DNA from: Rhodobacter sp.
GTDB lineage: Bacteria; Pseudomonadota; Alphaproteobacteria; Rhodobacterales; Rhodobacteraceae
Assembly (NCBI GenBank): GCA_027489175.1
Contig: JAIYAE010000033.1
Span: forward strand, 186,001 to 250,000
Direction of reading: 5' to 3'
DNA: 64,000 nucleotides
The translations under genes and the position numbers were made by a program. Below the pieces are notes generated by a model. It made no database searches. It worked only from the letters and a program-made list of their open reading frames with translations, and was not told the DNA's origin. Shown in pieces: positions 45,811 to 53,988 of this stretch (position 1 is its first letter; every line of letters starts with the position of its first letter).

Positions 45811-46343
45811 CAGGGCGGGCCGCGCGTGGCGGCCTCCCACGAAACGACCTGAACGGCCATCCGGCCACGACGGCCGTCGATGATGCGCAGCGCCACGGCC
45901 TCACCGGCGGCAAGGTCGGCAAAGCCGGACACCCGCAGCACTTCGGCATGGATGAACACATCCTCGGCGCGGCCGAAGACATTGGCAAAGCCGAAGCCCT
46001 TGCCCTTGTCAAACCACTTGACCCGAGCGGGCTCCATCGGCAGGGCAAGGATTTCGTCACCCAGCATCTGCCCCGCTTCGTCGGCAAGCGGAAACACCAC
46101 GCCTTCCGGCGGGTCTATGCGCATGACCTCGACGGCCTGAACGCCGCGCGCAGTCTTCTGGACGCGCACAACAATGCCCGCGCCATCGGCCACTGAACCC
46201 TGGCCGTAGTTCCGCAGCACGTTCGCGTGCAACAGAATATCTGTTTCTGTGTCGTCGGAAACAATAAAACCAAAACCCTTCGAAGGATCAAACCACTTAA
46301 CCCGACCATGCACGATCTGCATGACCTCTTCGTCTTCCGTCAT
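45810..46343 (-). CDS. Double cold-shock-domain protein
   Basis: A 177-residue protein with two cold-shock domains: HGRVKWFDPSKGFGFIVSDD with DILLHANVL near the start, and ARVKWFDKGKGFGFANVF with DVFIHAEVL in the second half. Both keep the RNP1-type KGFGF and RNP2-type (I/V)FIH aromatic residues that bind single-stranded nucleic acid. Start ATG 46343. The two-domain form is common in alphaproteobacteria. It is coupled to the DUF192 gene. Confidence 0.92.
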   Translation of the reverse strand: MTEDEEVMQIVHGRVKWFDPSKGFGFIVSDDTETDILLHANVLRNYGQGSVADGAGIVVRVQKTARGVQAVEVMRIDPPEGVVFPLADEAGQMLGDEILALPMEPARVKWFDKGKGFGFANVFGRAEDVFIHAEVLRVSGFADLAAGEAVALRIIDGRRGRMAVQVVSWEAATRGPP

Positions 46344-46460
46344 TGCAAGGCCTTCTCCCCAGAATGAGCCCCTTAAGCGCGCCACTTGCGACGATTAACG
46401 CCCCAGATTCAAGGCCGAATCCGCGCCATTCAGGCAAGCTGTGACGCAACTGTGTCAAAA

Positions 46461-47078
46461 CTAGGGATTAAGACGTTGCGTCAACCAGGCCTCGTCCAGC
46501 CCTCCGCGCGACCAGCGAAAGCGGTCATGCAACCGGAAGGCACCGTCGGCCCAGAACTCGATTTCCAAGGGTAAAATCCGGATGCCGCCCCAGTTTGGCG
46601 GGCGGGCGGGATTCGCGCCTTTGGTGATGGCGACCCGCGCCGCTTCGGCCATAAGCGCCTCACGCGAGGACAGGGGCTGCGACTGCTGCGAGGCCCAGGC
46701 GCCAAGCCGCGATTTCAGGCTGCGGCTGGCGTAATAGGCGTCGGCCTGCGGGCCATCTTCCCGCTCGGTCAGCCCGCGCACACGGATCTGGCGGCGCAGG
46801 GATTTCCAGTGCAGCACGAAGGCCGCCTTGCCCGAGGTCGTGATTTCCTTACCCTTCTGCGAGTCGTAGTTGGTGTAGAATACGAAAGCCCCACCGCCCC
46901 GGCCCGAAAGCTCGATCTCTTTCAGCAGAACCATGCGGACATTGGGCAGGCCGGCCGCATCCACCGTGGCCAGGGCAATGGCGTTCGGGTCGTTCGGTTC
47001 CAGGGGTTCAGCCTCGCTCAACCAGCTTTGGGCCAGCGCGAACGGGTCGCTGCCCGCGAAGATGCCGTTGCGGTCCAT
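46461..47078 (-). CDS. pdxH: Pyridoxamine 5'-phosphate oxidase
   Basis: FMN enzyme making pyridoxal phosphate. The 205-residue chain contains [50 protein letters not shown] and the C-terminal [11 protein letters not shown], all typical. ATG 47078 has AGGAG seven to eight bases upstream. It is divergent from fabI, 99 bases away. PLP made here serves the several PLP enzymes of the region. Confidence 0.95.
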   Translation of the reverse strand: MDRNGIFAGSDPFALAQSWLSEAEPLEPNDPNAIALATVDAAGLPNVRMVLLKEIELSGRGGGAFVFYTNYDSQKGKEITTSGKAAFVLHWKSLRRQIRVRGLTEREDGPQADAYYASRSLKSRLGAWASQQSQPLSSREALMAEAARVAITKGANPARPPNWGGIRILPLEIEFWADGAFRLHDRFRWSRGGLDEAWLTQRLNP

Positions 47079-47177
47079 TTGGGAACTCCTTGCCATCGGC
47101 GACAGGACCCGCCTTGAAGGACGGGCCCGCTTCGCCTACACGTCGAAACCGATGCAAAGGTGGGCTAGGGGTCAGGA

Positions 47178-48008
47178 ATGTCAACCGGACTGATGCAAGG
47201 CAAGCGCGGGCTGATCATGGGCCTTGCGAACGACAAGTCGATCGCCTGGGGCATCGCGCAGGCGGTGGCGGCGCAAGGGGCGGAGCTCGCCTTTTCCTAT
47301 CAGGGCGAAGCGCTGAAAAAACGGGTGGAGCCTTTGGCCTCCAGCCTTGGCACGCCGAAGCTTTACGAATGCGACGTGGCCAGCGACGACAGCATCGATG
47401 CGCTGTTCCAGGGCTTGCAGGCCGAATGGGGCAGCCTTGATTTTCTGGTCCATGCCATCGGGTTCGCCGACAAGAACGAGTTGCGCGGCCGCTATGTGGA
47501 TACCAGCCGCGCGGGCTTTGCGCTGGCGATGGATATTTCGGTCTACAGCTTCACCGCCGTCTGCCAGCGGGCATCGGCGATGATGGGGCCGGGGGGCAGC
47601 CTTCTGACGCTGACCTATTTCGGCGCGGAAAAGGTCATGCCGCATTACAACGTGATGGGCGTGGCCAAGGCCGGGCTTGAGGCGTCGGTGAAATATCTGG
47701 CCGAGGATCTGGGCAAGGACGGCATCCGCGTCAACGCCATCTCCGCCGGGCCGATCAAGACCCTGGCCGCCAGCGGCATCGGCGATTTCCGCTACATCAT
47801 GCGCTGGAATGAGCTGAACTCGCCCCTCCGCCGCAACGTGACGCAGGAAGAGGTGGGCAAGGCCGCGCTTTACCTTCTGTCCGACCTTGGCTCGGGCACC
47901 ACGGGCGAAAACCTGCATGTCGATGCGGGCTATCATGTCGTCGGCATGAAGGCGATCGACGCGCCCGACATCGACATCGTCACCGGCAAGAAAGAGGGCG
48001 GTCCGTGA
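47178..48008 (+). CDS. fabI: Enoyl-[acyl-carrier-protein] reductase (NADH)
   Basis: Last reduction of each fatty-acid elongation cycle. The 276-residue short-chain dehydrogenase has GLANDKSIAWGIAQA for NADH binding, the catalytic Tyr/Lys as YFGAEKVMPHYNVMGVAKA, and ISAGPIKTLAASGI. Divergent from pdxH; overlaps the LysE-type gene by GTGA. Confidence 0.97.
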   Translation: MSTGLMQGKRGLIMGLANDKSIAWGIAQAVAAQGAELAFSYQGEALKKRVEPLASSLGTPKLYECDVASDDSIDALFQGLQAEWGSLDFLVHAIGFADKNELRGRYVDTSRAGFALAMDISVYSFTAVCQRASAMMGPGGSLLTLTYFGAEKVMPHYNVMGVAKAGLEASVKYLAEDLGKDGIRVNAISAGPIKTLAASGIGDFRYIMRWNELNSPLRRNVTQEEVGKAALYLLSDLGSGTTGENLHVDAGYHVVGMKAIDAPDIDIVTGKKEGGP

Positions 48009-48619
48009 CCGTCGCGGCCTTCCTCGCTTTTGCGGGGCTTGTCCTTTTCGCTGTCATCTCTCCCGGCCCGGCCGTCTTGATGTCGGCCCGCACCGGCCTG
48101 ACCGAAGGCTTCCGCACCGGGATCATGCTGGCCTTGGGCATCGCCAGCGGCGCGGTGTTCTGGGCCCTTGCCGCGATGTTCGGCCTGCACCTGATCTTTG
48201 ACGCGGCCCCCTCGCTTCTCTGGGCGCTGAAGATCGGCGGGGCGGGGTATCTGTTGTGGATGGCCTGGCATCTTTGGCGCGATGCGGCGACGCCCTTCGT
48301 GGCCGAGGATGCCCGCCCGGTCCCCCGCACGCCCTTTGCCGCCTTCCGCCTGGGCCTTTGGACCAACCTGTCAAACCCCAAGGCCGTGGTCATGTATTCC
48401 TCGATCTTCCTGGGCACCATCAGCCCCGGCACGCCGCCTTGGGTTTTGGCCAGCCTTCTGGCCCTGATCCTGGTGATGGAGACCATCTGGAACAGCCTTG
48501 TCGCGCGCATCTTCTCGCTTGAGCGGACGCGGGCCACCTACATCAGCCTGAAAACCGTGATCGACCGCTGCTTTGGCGCGGCGCTCGCGCTTCTGGGCGT
48601 CAAGATCGTCGCCACCTGA
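48005..48619 (+). CDS. LysE/RhtB-family amino-acid exporter
   Basis: A 204-residue transporter with about six membrane segments and the family pattern [32 protein letters not shown] near the N-terminus and [13 protein letters not shown] in the middle. Substrate unknown, usually a small amino acid or homoserine. It starts with GTG overlapping the fabI stop. Confidence 0.9.
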   Translation: MTVAAFLAFAGLVLFAVISPGPAVLMSARTGLTEGFRTGIMLALGIASGAVFWALAAMFGLHLIFDAAPSLLWALKIGGAGYLLWMAWHLWRDAATPFVAEDARPVPRTPFAAFRLGLWTNLSNPKAVVMYSSIFLGTISPGTPPWVLASLLALILVMETIWNSLVARIFSLERTRATYISLKTVIDRCFGAALALLGVKIVAT

Positions 48620-48632
48620 AGGGAGCCACCCC

Positions 48633-49142
48633 ATGTCCGCCGAACGCCTGCCGCATGAAAAAGGGTTTCACGTCAGCTGGGACCAGATCCACCGCGATGC
48701 CCGCGCGCTGGCCTGGCGGCTGGACGGCAAGGGCCCGGGCGAGGGCGGGTCGTGGAAAGCCGTGGTCGGCATCACCCGCGGCGGCCTTGTGCCCGCGATG
48801 ATCGTCAGCCGGGAACTCGACATCCGCGTCGTCGATACGATCTCTGTCAAAAGCTACAGCCACCAGGCCCAGGCCGAGGCGAAAGTGACCAAATCCCCGC
48901 AGGCCGACCTGATGGGCGATGGCACCGGCATCCTGATTGTCGATGACCTTGTGGACACCGGCAAGACGCTGGAACTGGTGCGCAGGCTTTACCCCCGCGC
49001 GCATTTCGCCACGGTCTATGCCAAGCCGTCCGGCAAGCCGATGGTCGACAGCTATATCACCGAGGTTTCCCAGGACACCTGGATCTTCTTCCCCTGGGAC
49101 ATGGCGCTGCAATATGTCCAGCCGATGCGCGGGACGGATTGA
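48633..49142 (+). CDS. gpt: Xanthine-guanine phosphoribosyltransferase
   Basis: Purine salvage: joins xanthine or guanine with PRPP. The 169-residue length is usual. The PRPP site is [13 protein letters not shown], with [19 protein letters not shown] near the N-terminus and WIFFPWD near the end. Start ATG 48633 with AAGGGAG upstream, 13 bases after the exporter gene. Confidence 0.94.
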   Translation: MSAERLPHEKGFHVSWDQIHRDARALAWRLDGKGPGEGGSWKAVVGITRGGLVPAMIVSRELDIRVVDTISVKSYSHQAQAEAKVTKSPQADLMGDGTGILIVDDLVDTGKTLELVRRLYPRAHFATVYAKPSGKPMVDSYITEVSQDTWIFFPWDMALQYVQPMRGTD

Positions 49143-49152
49143 GGCCCCTGCG

Positions 49153-49208
49153 CCCTTTTACATTTGCCCAAATATCCTCCGGGGGCGCGGGGGTGGAAAA
49201 CCCCCGCT
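49153..49208 (+). repeat. Intergenic repeat with hairpin, copy B ('gcccaaatatcc' element)
   Basis: CCCTTTTACATTTGCCCAAA then TATCCTCC, followed by GCGGGGG (49187-49193) and CCCCCGC (49201-49207). It lies 11 bases after the gpt stop and probably ends its transcript. Same order of blocks as at 60841 and, on the other strand relative to its gene, 42851. Confidence 0.7.
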
Positions 49209-49236
49209 CCGACGCCAGACCTAGGGACCACCGCCG

Positions 49237-50415
49237 ATGACCCTGCCCCTGAACCCCGCCTTCGCCCTGACCGACCCACCCCCGGTGATGGAGGCGCGGC
49301 GCTGGCTGGTCGGCGTCACGCACCCGGCCAACCGCCCCTTGATCAACGTAAGCCAGGCCGCCCCGGTGGAAAGCCCGCCGCTTGGCCTGCGGCAAGCGCT
49401 TGCGGATGCCGCGTTGAACGACCCGAACGCCCATCTTTACGGGCCCGTGCTTGGCCTGCCCGCGCTGCGCGAGGAAATCGCCACCCAATGGTCGGCGGCC
49501 TATGGCGGCGCCATTTCGCCCACCCAGGTTGCCATCACCCAAGGCTGCAACCAGGCCTTCACCGCGATCATGGCCACCCTTGCCGGGCCGGGGGATGAGG
49601 TGATCTTGCCCACGCCATGGTATTTCAACCACAAGATGTGGCTGGACATGGCATCGGTCACCACGGTTCCGCTGGACACCGGGGCCACGCTGATCCCCGA
49701 TGCCGGGGCGGCGGCTGCCCTCATCACCGACCGCACCCGCGCCATCGTGCTGGTCAGCCCGAACAATCCGGGCGGCGTCGAATACCCGGCGGCCACCCTT
49801 ACCGCCTTCCGTGACCTCGCGCGCGCCCACGGGCTCGCCCTGATCGTGGATGAGACCTACCGCGATTTCGACAGCCGGACCGGCGCGCCGCATGACCTGT
49901 TCACCGATCCCGACTGGGCTGAGACCTTCATCCACCTCTACAGCTTTTCAAAGGCTTACCGCTTGACCGGCCACCGGGTCGGCGCTGTCATCGCCAGTGA
50001 AGCGCGCCTGGCCGAGGTTGAGAAGTTCCTCGATACCGTGGCGATCTGCCCGGCGCAGCTGGGCCAGATCGGTGCCCTTTGGGGGATGCGCAACCTGGCG
50101 CAGTGGGTGGCGGGTGAGCGGGATGAAATCCTCGCCCGCCGCCGTGCGATGACCGATGGCTTTGCCGCGCTCGCGGGCTGGAAACTCCTCGGCTGCGGGG
50201 CCTATTTCGCCTATGTCGAACACCCGTTCGACATGGCCAGCGATGTCTTGTGCAAGCGGCTGGTGACCGAAGCCTCGCTTCTCATGCTGCCCGGAACGAT
50301 GTTCCAGCCGGAAGGATCAGCCGCCGGCAAGCGCCAGATCCGCATTGCCTTTGCCAATGTGGATGCCGCCGGAATCGCCGAGATGTTCCACAGGCTGGCG
50401 GCCTTTGTGCCCTGA
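49237..50415 (+). CDS. PLP-dependent aminotransferase (class I/II)
   Basis: A 392-residue fold-type I aminotransferase: LINVSQAAPVESPP, YGPVLGLPALREEIA, TQGCNQAF, VLVSPNNPGGVEYP, IVDETYRDF, and the PLP lysine in YSFSKAYRLTGHRVGAV. The pattern resembles aspartate/aromatic aminotransferases of the alphaproteobacterial type. The substrate cannot be told from sequence. It stands between the gpt group and the PpiD-trpE operon. Confidence 0.88.
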   Translation: MTLPLNPAFALTDPPPVMEARRWLVGVTHPANRPLINVSQAAPVESPPLGLRQALADAALNDPNAHLYGPVLGLPALREEIATQWSAAYGGAISPTQVAITQGCNQAFTAIMATLAGPGDEVILPTPWYFNHKMWLDMASVTTVPLDTGATLIPDAGAAAALITDRTRAIVLVSPNNPGGVEYPAATLTAFRDLARAHGLALIVDETYRDFDSRTGAPHDLFTDPDWAETFIHLYSFSKAYRLTGHRVGAVIASEARLAEVEKFLDTVAICPAQLGQIGALWGMRNLAQWVAGERDEILARRRAMTDGFAALAGWKLLGCGAYFAYVEHPFDMASDVLCKRLVTEASLLMLPGTMFQPEGSAAGKRQIRIAFANVDAAGIAEMFHRLAAFVP

Positions 50416-50432
50416 CAGAATTGTGCCCTGAC

Positions 50433-50470
50433 GGGGGGGCAGGGTTGGGCGTTCTTGACCTTGCCCCCCC
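50433..50470. terminator. Long G/C hairpin before the ppiD-like gene
   Basis: GGGGGGGCA (50433-50441) pairs with TGCCCCCCC (50462-50470), with further partial pairing inside. It lies 18 bases after the aminotransferase stop and 50 bases before the next start; likely terminator. Confidence 0.55.
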
Positions 50471-50518
50471 GACCCCTTCGCTTTAATCACTTGGCCACCG
50501 AAACCCAAAGGCAGACCC

Positions 50519-52390
50519 ATGGCGAAGACCCCGGACGACGACACGAAGCGCCCGAAAAGCAAGGCGAGAGAGGCCGCTATCTGGGTCATGATGGGCATGC
50601 TGATCCTTGGCCTCGGCGGCTTTGGGGTGACCAGCTTTTCCGGCGGGGTGATGCAGGTCGCGCAGGTCGGCGATGCCGAGATCACCACTGACGATTACGC
50701 CCGCGCCTTCCAAGGCCAGCTGAACGCCTTCTCGCAGCAGATCGGGCAGCCGATTTCCTCGCAAGAGGCGCTGGCCTTCGGGCTGGACCGGCAGGTGTTG
50801 CAGGGCCTTGTGGTGCGGGCGGCGCTGGACAATGAAGCGCAGCGCATCGGGATCTCGGTCGGCGATGCGGCGGTCGCGGCCGAACTGACGGCGATGGATG
50901 CGTTCAAGGGCGTCTCTGGCACCTTTGACCGTGAGGCGTACCGCTTCACCCTGGACCGCAACAACCAGACCGAGGCAGAGTTTGAGGCGGGCCTCCGCCG
51001 CGACGTGACGCGCGAGCTTTTGCAAGGCGTGGTCGTGGGTGGCTTTGCCGCCCCCGCGCCCTTGACCGACACGCTTTACGCCTGGGCCGCCGAACGGCGC
51101 GGGTTTTCGATGCTGCGGTTGACTGAGGCGGACCTGACCACCCCGGTCCCCACCCCGACTGAGGCAGAGCTGACCACCTATCACACCGAAAACATAGCAC
51201 TTTTCACCAAGCCTGAGGCCAAGCGCATCACCTATGCATCCCTGTTGCCCGAAGCAATTGCGCCGGACCAGCCGGTGGATGACACCGTGCTGAAGCAGCT
51301 TTACGAAGACCGGCTTGCCGAATTCGTCGTGCCGGAACGCCGCCTTGTCGAACGGCTGGTCTATCCCGATCAGGCCGCCGCCGATGCCGCGCGCGCCCGC
51401 CTTGACGCGGGTGAGGCGTTCGAGACGCTGGTCGCCGAACGGGGCCTGACGCTGGACGCCATCGACATGGGCGAGCTGACCCGCGAAGATCTGGGCGACA
51501 CTGGTGAGGCGATCTTTGCCTTGGCCGAAGGGGGCGTGGCCGGGCCCTTGCCGACCGACCTTGGCCCCGCCCTCTTCCGCGTGGCGGCGGTGCTTGCCGC
51601 CGAAGAGACCACCTTTGAAGAGGTCCGCGATACCCTTGCCATCGAGATCCAGACCGATGCCGCGCGCCGGCTGATCGCTGACAAGGTGGAACTGGTCGAT
51701 GACCTTCTTGCCGGCGGGGCGAGCCTTGAAAACCTTGTGACCGATGCCGGTCTGACGCTGGCGACGGTGGACTATGTGCCCGGCCTGCAGGGCGATACGG
51801 TGATCGAGGGTTATCCGGCCTTCCGCGCCGCCGCCGATGCCGTGGCCGAAGGTGACTTTGCCGAAGCCATCGTGCTGGAAGACGGCGGCATTGTCGCCCT
51901 TCGGCTTGACGAAATCGTGCCCGCCGCCCCGATCCCCTTTGCCGACGCGCGTGAGGATGTGGCAGCAGCCTGGCGGGCCGAGGCTTTGACCAAGGCCCTG
52001 TCCGACCGCGCGATCGAGATCAAGACCGCCATTGAGGGCGGCGCCGCCATCGGCAGCTTCGGTATCGTCGATGTGACGCCCGAAACCGCCCGCGACGGCT
52101 TTATCGCCGACACGCCCGAAACCCTTCTGCCGGACGTCTTCACCATGGCCGAGGGTGACGTCCGGGTGATCGAGGCGGAAGGCTTTGTGGCCGTGGTCCG
52201 GCTTGACCGCATCCTGCCCGCCGCCAGCGAAGGCCCGGATGCCGAGGCGTTGAAGGCGGCCCTGATGGCGCAGGCCGAACAGGCTATCGCCTCGGACGCG
52301 TTCAACGCCTTCACCACCGCGCTGACCAGCGAAGCCGGCATCAGCATCGACCAGGCCGCGATCAACGCCGTCCATGCGAGCTTGCCCTGA
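50519..52390 (+). CDS. PpiD/SurA-type peptidyl-prolyl isomerase
   Basis: A 623-residue membrane-anchored folding factor. One N-terminal membrane segment (AAIWVMMGMLILGLGGFGVTSF) follows a basic cytoplasmic tail; then a SurA_N_3-type helical region (AQVGDAEITTDDYARAFQGQLNAF) and a parvulin-like domain around residues 230-380 (RLVERLVYPDQAAADAARARLDAGEAF and LTREDLGDTGEAIFALAEG). It helps proteins fold after export. Its stop overlaps the trpE start (TGATG), an unusual partner. Confidence 0.9.
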   Translation: MAKTPDDDTKRPKSKAREAAIWVMMGMLILGLGGFGVTSFSGGVMQVAQVGDAEITTDDYARAFQGQLNAFSQQIGQPISSQEALAFGLDRQVLQGLVVRAALDNEAQRIGISVGDAAVAAELTAMDAFKGVSGTFDREAYRFTLDRNNQTEAEFEAGLRRDVTRELLQGVVVGGFAAPAPLTDTLYAWAAERRGFSMLRLTEADLTTPVPTPTEAELTTYHTENIALFTKPEAKRITYASLLPEAIAPDQPVDDTVLKQLYEDRLAEFVVPERRLVERLVYPDQAAADAARARLDAGEAFETLVAERGLTLDAIDMGELTREDLGDTGEAIFALAEGGVAGPLPTDLGPALFRVAAVLAAEETTFEEVRDTLAIEIQTDAARRLIADKVELVDDLLAGGASLENLVTDAGLTLATVDYVPGLQGDTVIEGYPAFRAAADAVAEGDFAEAIVLEDGGIVALRLDEIVPAAPIPFADAREDVAAAWRAEALTKALSDRAIEIKTAIEGGAAIGSFGIVDVTPETARDGFIADTPETLLPDVFTMAEGDVRVIEAEGFVAVVRLDRILPAASEGPDAEALKAALMAQAEQAIASDAFNAFTTALTSEAGISIDQAAINAVHASLP

Positions 52391-53898
52391 TGCAGCTTTC
52401 GCCCGATTTCGCCAGTTTTGAGGCTGGCTGGGCCGCGGGCCGCAACCAGGTGGTCTGGGCGCGACTGGCGGCCGATCTGGACACGCCCGTCAGCCTGATG
52501 CTTAAGCTGGGCGATGCCCGGGCCGAAACCTTCATGCTGGAATCTGTGACGGGCGGTGAGGTGCGGGGGCGTTATTCCGTCGTCGGCATGAAGCCGGACC
52601 TGATCTGGCAATGCCACGGCACCAAGGCCCGCATCAACCGTGAGGCGCGGTTTGACCGGCAGGCCTTTACCGACCTTGCCGACGCGCCGCTGGACAGCCT
52701 CCGCGCCCTGATCGCCGAATGCCGGGTCGAGATGCCCGAAGGCCTGCCCCCGGTGGCGGCGGGCCTCTTCGGCTATCTCGGCTATGACATGATCCGCCTG
52801 GTCGAACACCTGCCGAACGTGAACCCTGACCCGCTTGGCCTGCCCGATGCCGTGCTGATGCGCCCCTCGGTCGTGGCGGTGCTGGACGGGGCCAAGGGCG
52901 ATGTGACGGTGGTCTCTCCGGCCTGGGTCGGCTCTGGCCTCTCGGCCCGGGCGGCCTACGCGCAGGCGGCGGAACGGGTGATGGACGCCTTGCGCGACCT
53001 TGACCGCACGCCAAGCGCCGCCCGCGACCTGGGTGAGGTGGCCCCGGTCGGCCCGCCCCAGTCAAACTTCACGCATGAGGGCTACAAGGCGGCGGTGGAA
53101 AAGGCCAAGGCCTATATCCGCGCCGGTGACATCTTTCAGGTCGTGCCCAGCCAACGCTGGGCGCATCACTTCGAACTGCCGCCTTTTGCCTTCTACCGGT
53201 CCTTGCGGCGGACGAACCCTTCCCCCTTCATGTTCTTCTTCAACTTCGGCGGCTTTCAGGTGGTGGGCGCGTCGCCCGAAATCCTCGTCCGCCTGCGCGA
53301 TGGTGAGGTGACCGTCCGCCCCATCGCCGGCACCCGCAAACGCGGGGCCACGCCCGAAGAGGACCGCGCGCTGGAGGCCGACCTGCTGGCCGACCCGAAG
53401 GAGCGGGCGGAGCATCTGATGCTGCTCGACCTTGGCCGCAACGATGTGGGCCGGGTGGCGAAAGTCGGCACCGTGCGCCCGACCGAGACCTTCATTATCG
53501 AACGCTACAGCCACGTCATGCATATCGTCAGTAACGTGGTCGGAGAGATTGCCGAGGGCGAGGATGCATTGTCGGCGCTTCTGGCCGGGTTGCCTGCAGG
53601 CACCGTCTCGGGCGCGCCAAAGGTGCGCGCGATGGAGATCATCGACGAGCTTGAGCCGGAAAAGCGCGGCATCTACGGCGGTGGCGTCGGCTACTTCGCG
53701 GCGAATGGCGAGATGGACTTCTGCATCGCGCTGCGGACAGCCGTCCTGAAGGATGACACCTTGTATATCCAGGCCGGGGGTGGCGTCGTCTATGACAGCG
53801 ACCCAGAGGCGGAATATCAGGAAACGGTGAACAAATCCAACGCCTTGCGCCGCGCGGCCGAGGATGCGGGTCTTTTCACCCGGCGCGGGAACACCTGA
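52390..53898 (+). CDS. trpE: Anthranilate synthase component I
   Basis: Makes anthranilate from chorismate with TrpG. The 502-residue chain has the feedback site LLES-type pattern in FMLESVTGGEVRGRYS, GDIFQVVPSQRW, PIAGTRKRG, DLGRNDVGRVA, the chorismate site in LPAGTVSGAPKVRAMEIIDELEP and GGGVGYFA. Translation starts at the ATG sharing a base with the stop of the PpiD-like gene, so no leader peptide or attenuator precedes it. A YibQ-type gene follows convergently. Confidence 0.97.
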   Translation: MQLSPDFASFEAGWAAGRNQVVWARLAADLDTPVSLMLKLGDARAETFMLESVTGGEVRGRYSVVGMKPDLIWQCHGTKARINREARFDRQAFTDLADAPLDSLRALIAECRVEMPEGLPPVAAGLFGYLGYDMIRLVEHLPNVNPDPLGLPDAVLMRPSVVAVLDGAKGDVTVVSPAWVGSGLSARAAYAQAAERVMDALRDLDRTPSAARDLGEVAPVGPPQSNFTHEGYKAAVEKAKAYIRAGDIFQVVPSQRWAHHFELPPFAFYRSLRRTNPSPFMFFFNFGGFQVVGASPEILVRLRDGEVTVRPIAGTRKRGATPEEDRALEADLLADPKERAEHLMLLDLGRNDVGRVAKVGTVRPTETFIIERYSHVMHIVSNVVGEIAEGEDALSALLAGLPAGTVSGAPKVRAMEIIDELEPEKRGIYGGGVGYFAANGEMDFCIALRTAVLKDDTLYIQAGGGVVYDSDPEAEYQETVNKSNALRRAAEDAGLFTRRGNT

Positions 53899-53959
53899 GG
53901 GTCCCGCATCCTGCCCTTGCACGTCGTCCTTGGCTGCGCCCTGTGAAGACGGCCCCCAA

Positions 53960-53977
53960 GGGCGGGAAAAGCCGCCC
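53960..53977. terminator. Hairpin between trpE and the YibQ-type gene
   Basis: GGGCGG (53960-53965) and CCGCCC (53972-53977) around GAAAAG lie between two convergent genes, 11 bases from the end of the minus-strand gene. Possible two-way terminator. Confidence 0.4.
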
Positions 53978-53988
53978 GGAAGACCGCC

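Noticed and set aside
50483-52375. Minus-strand open frame of about 630 codons
   Set aside because: Antisense to the PpiD-like gene; no domain and no neighbour that supports it.
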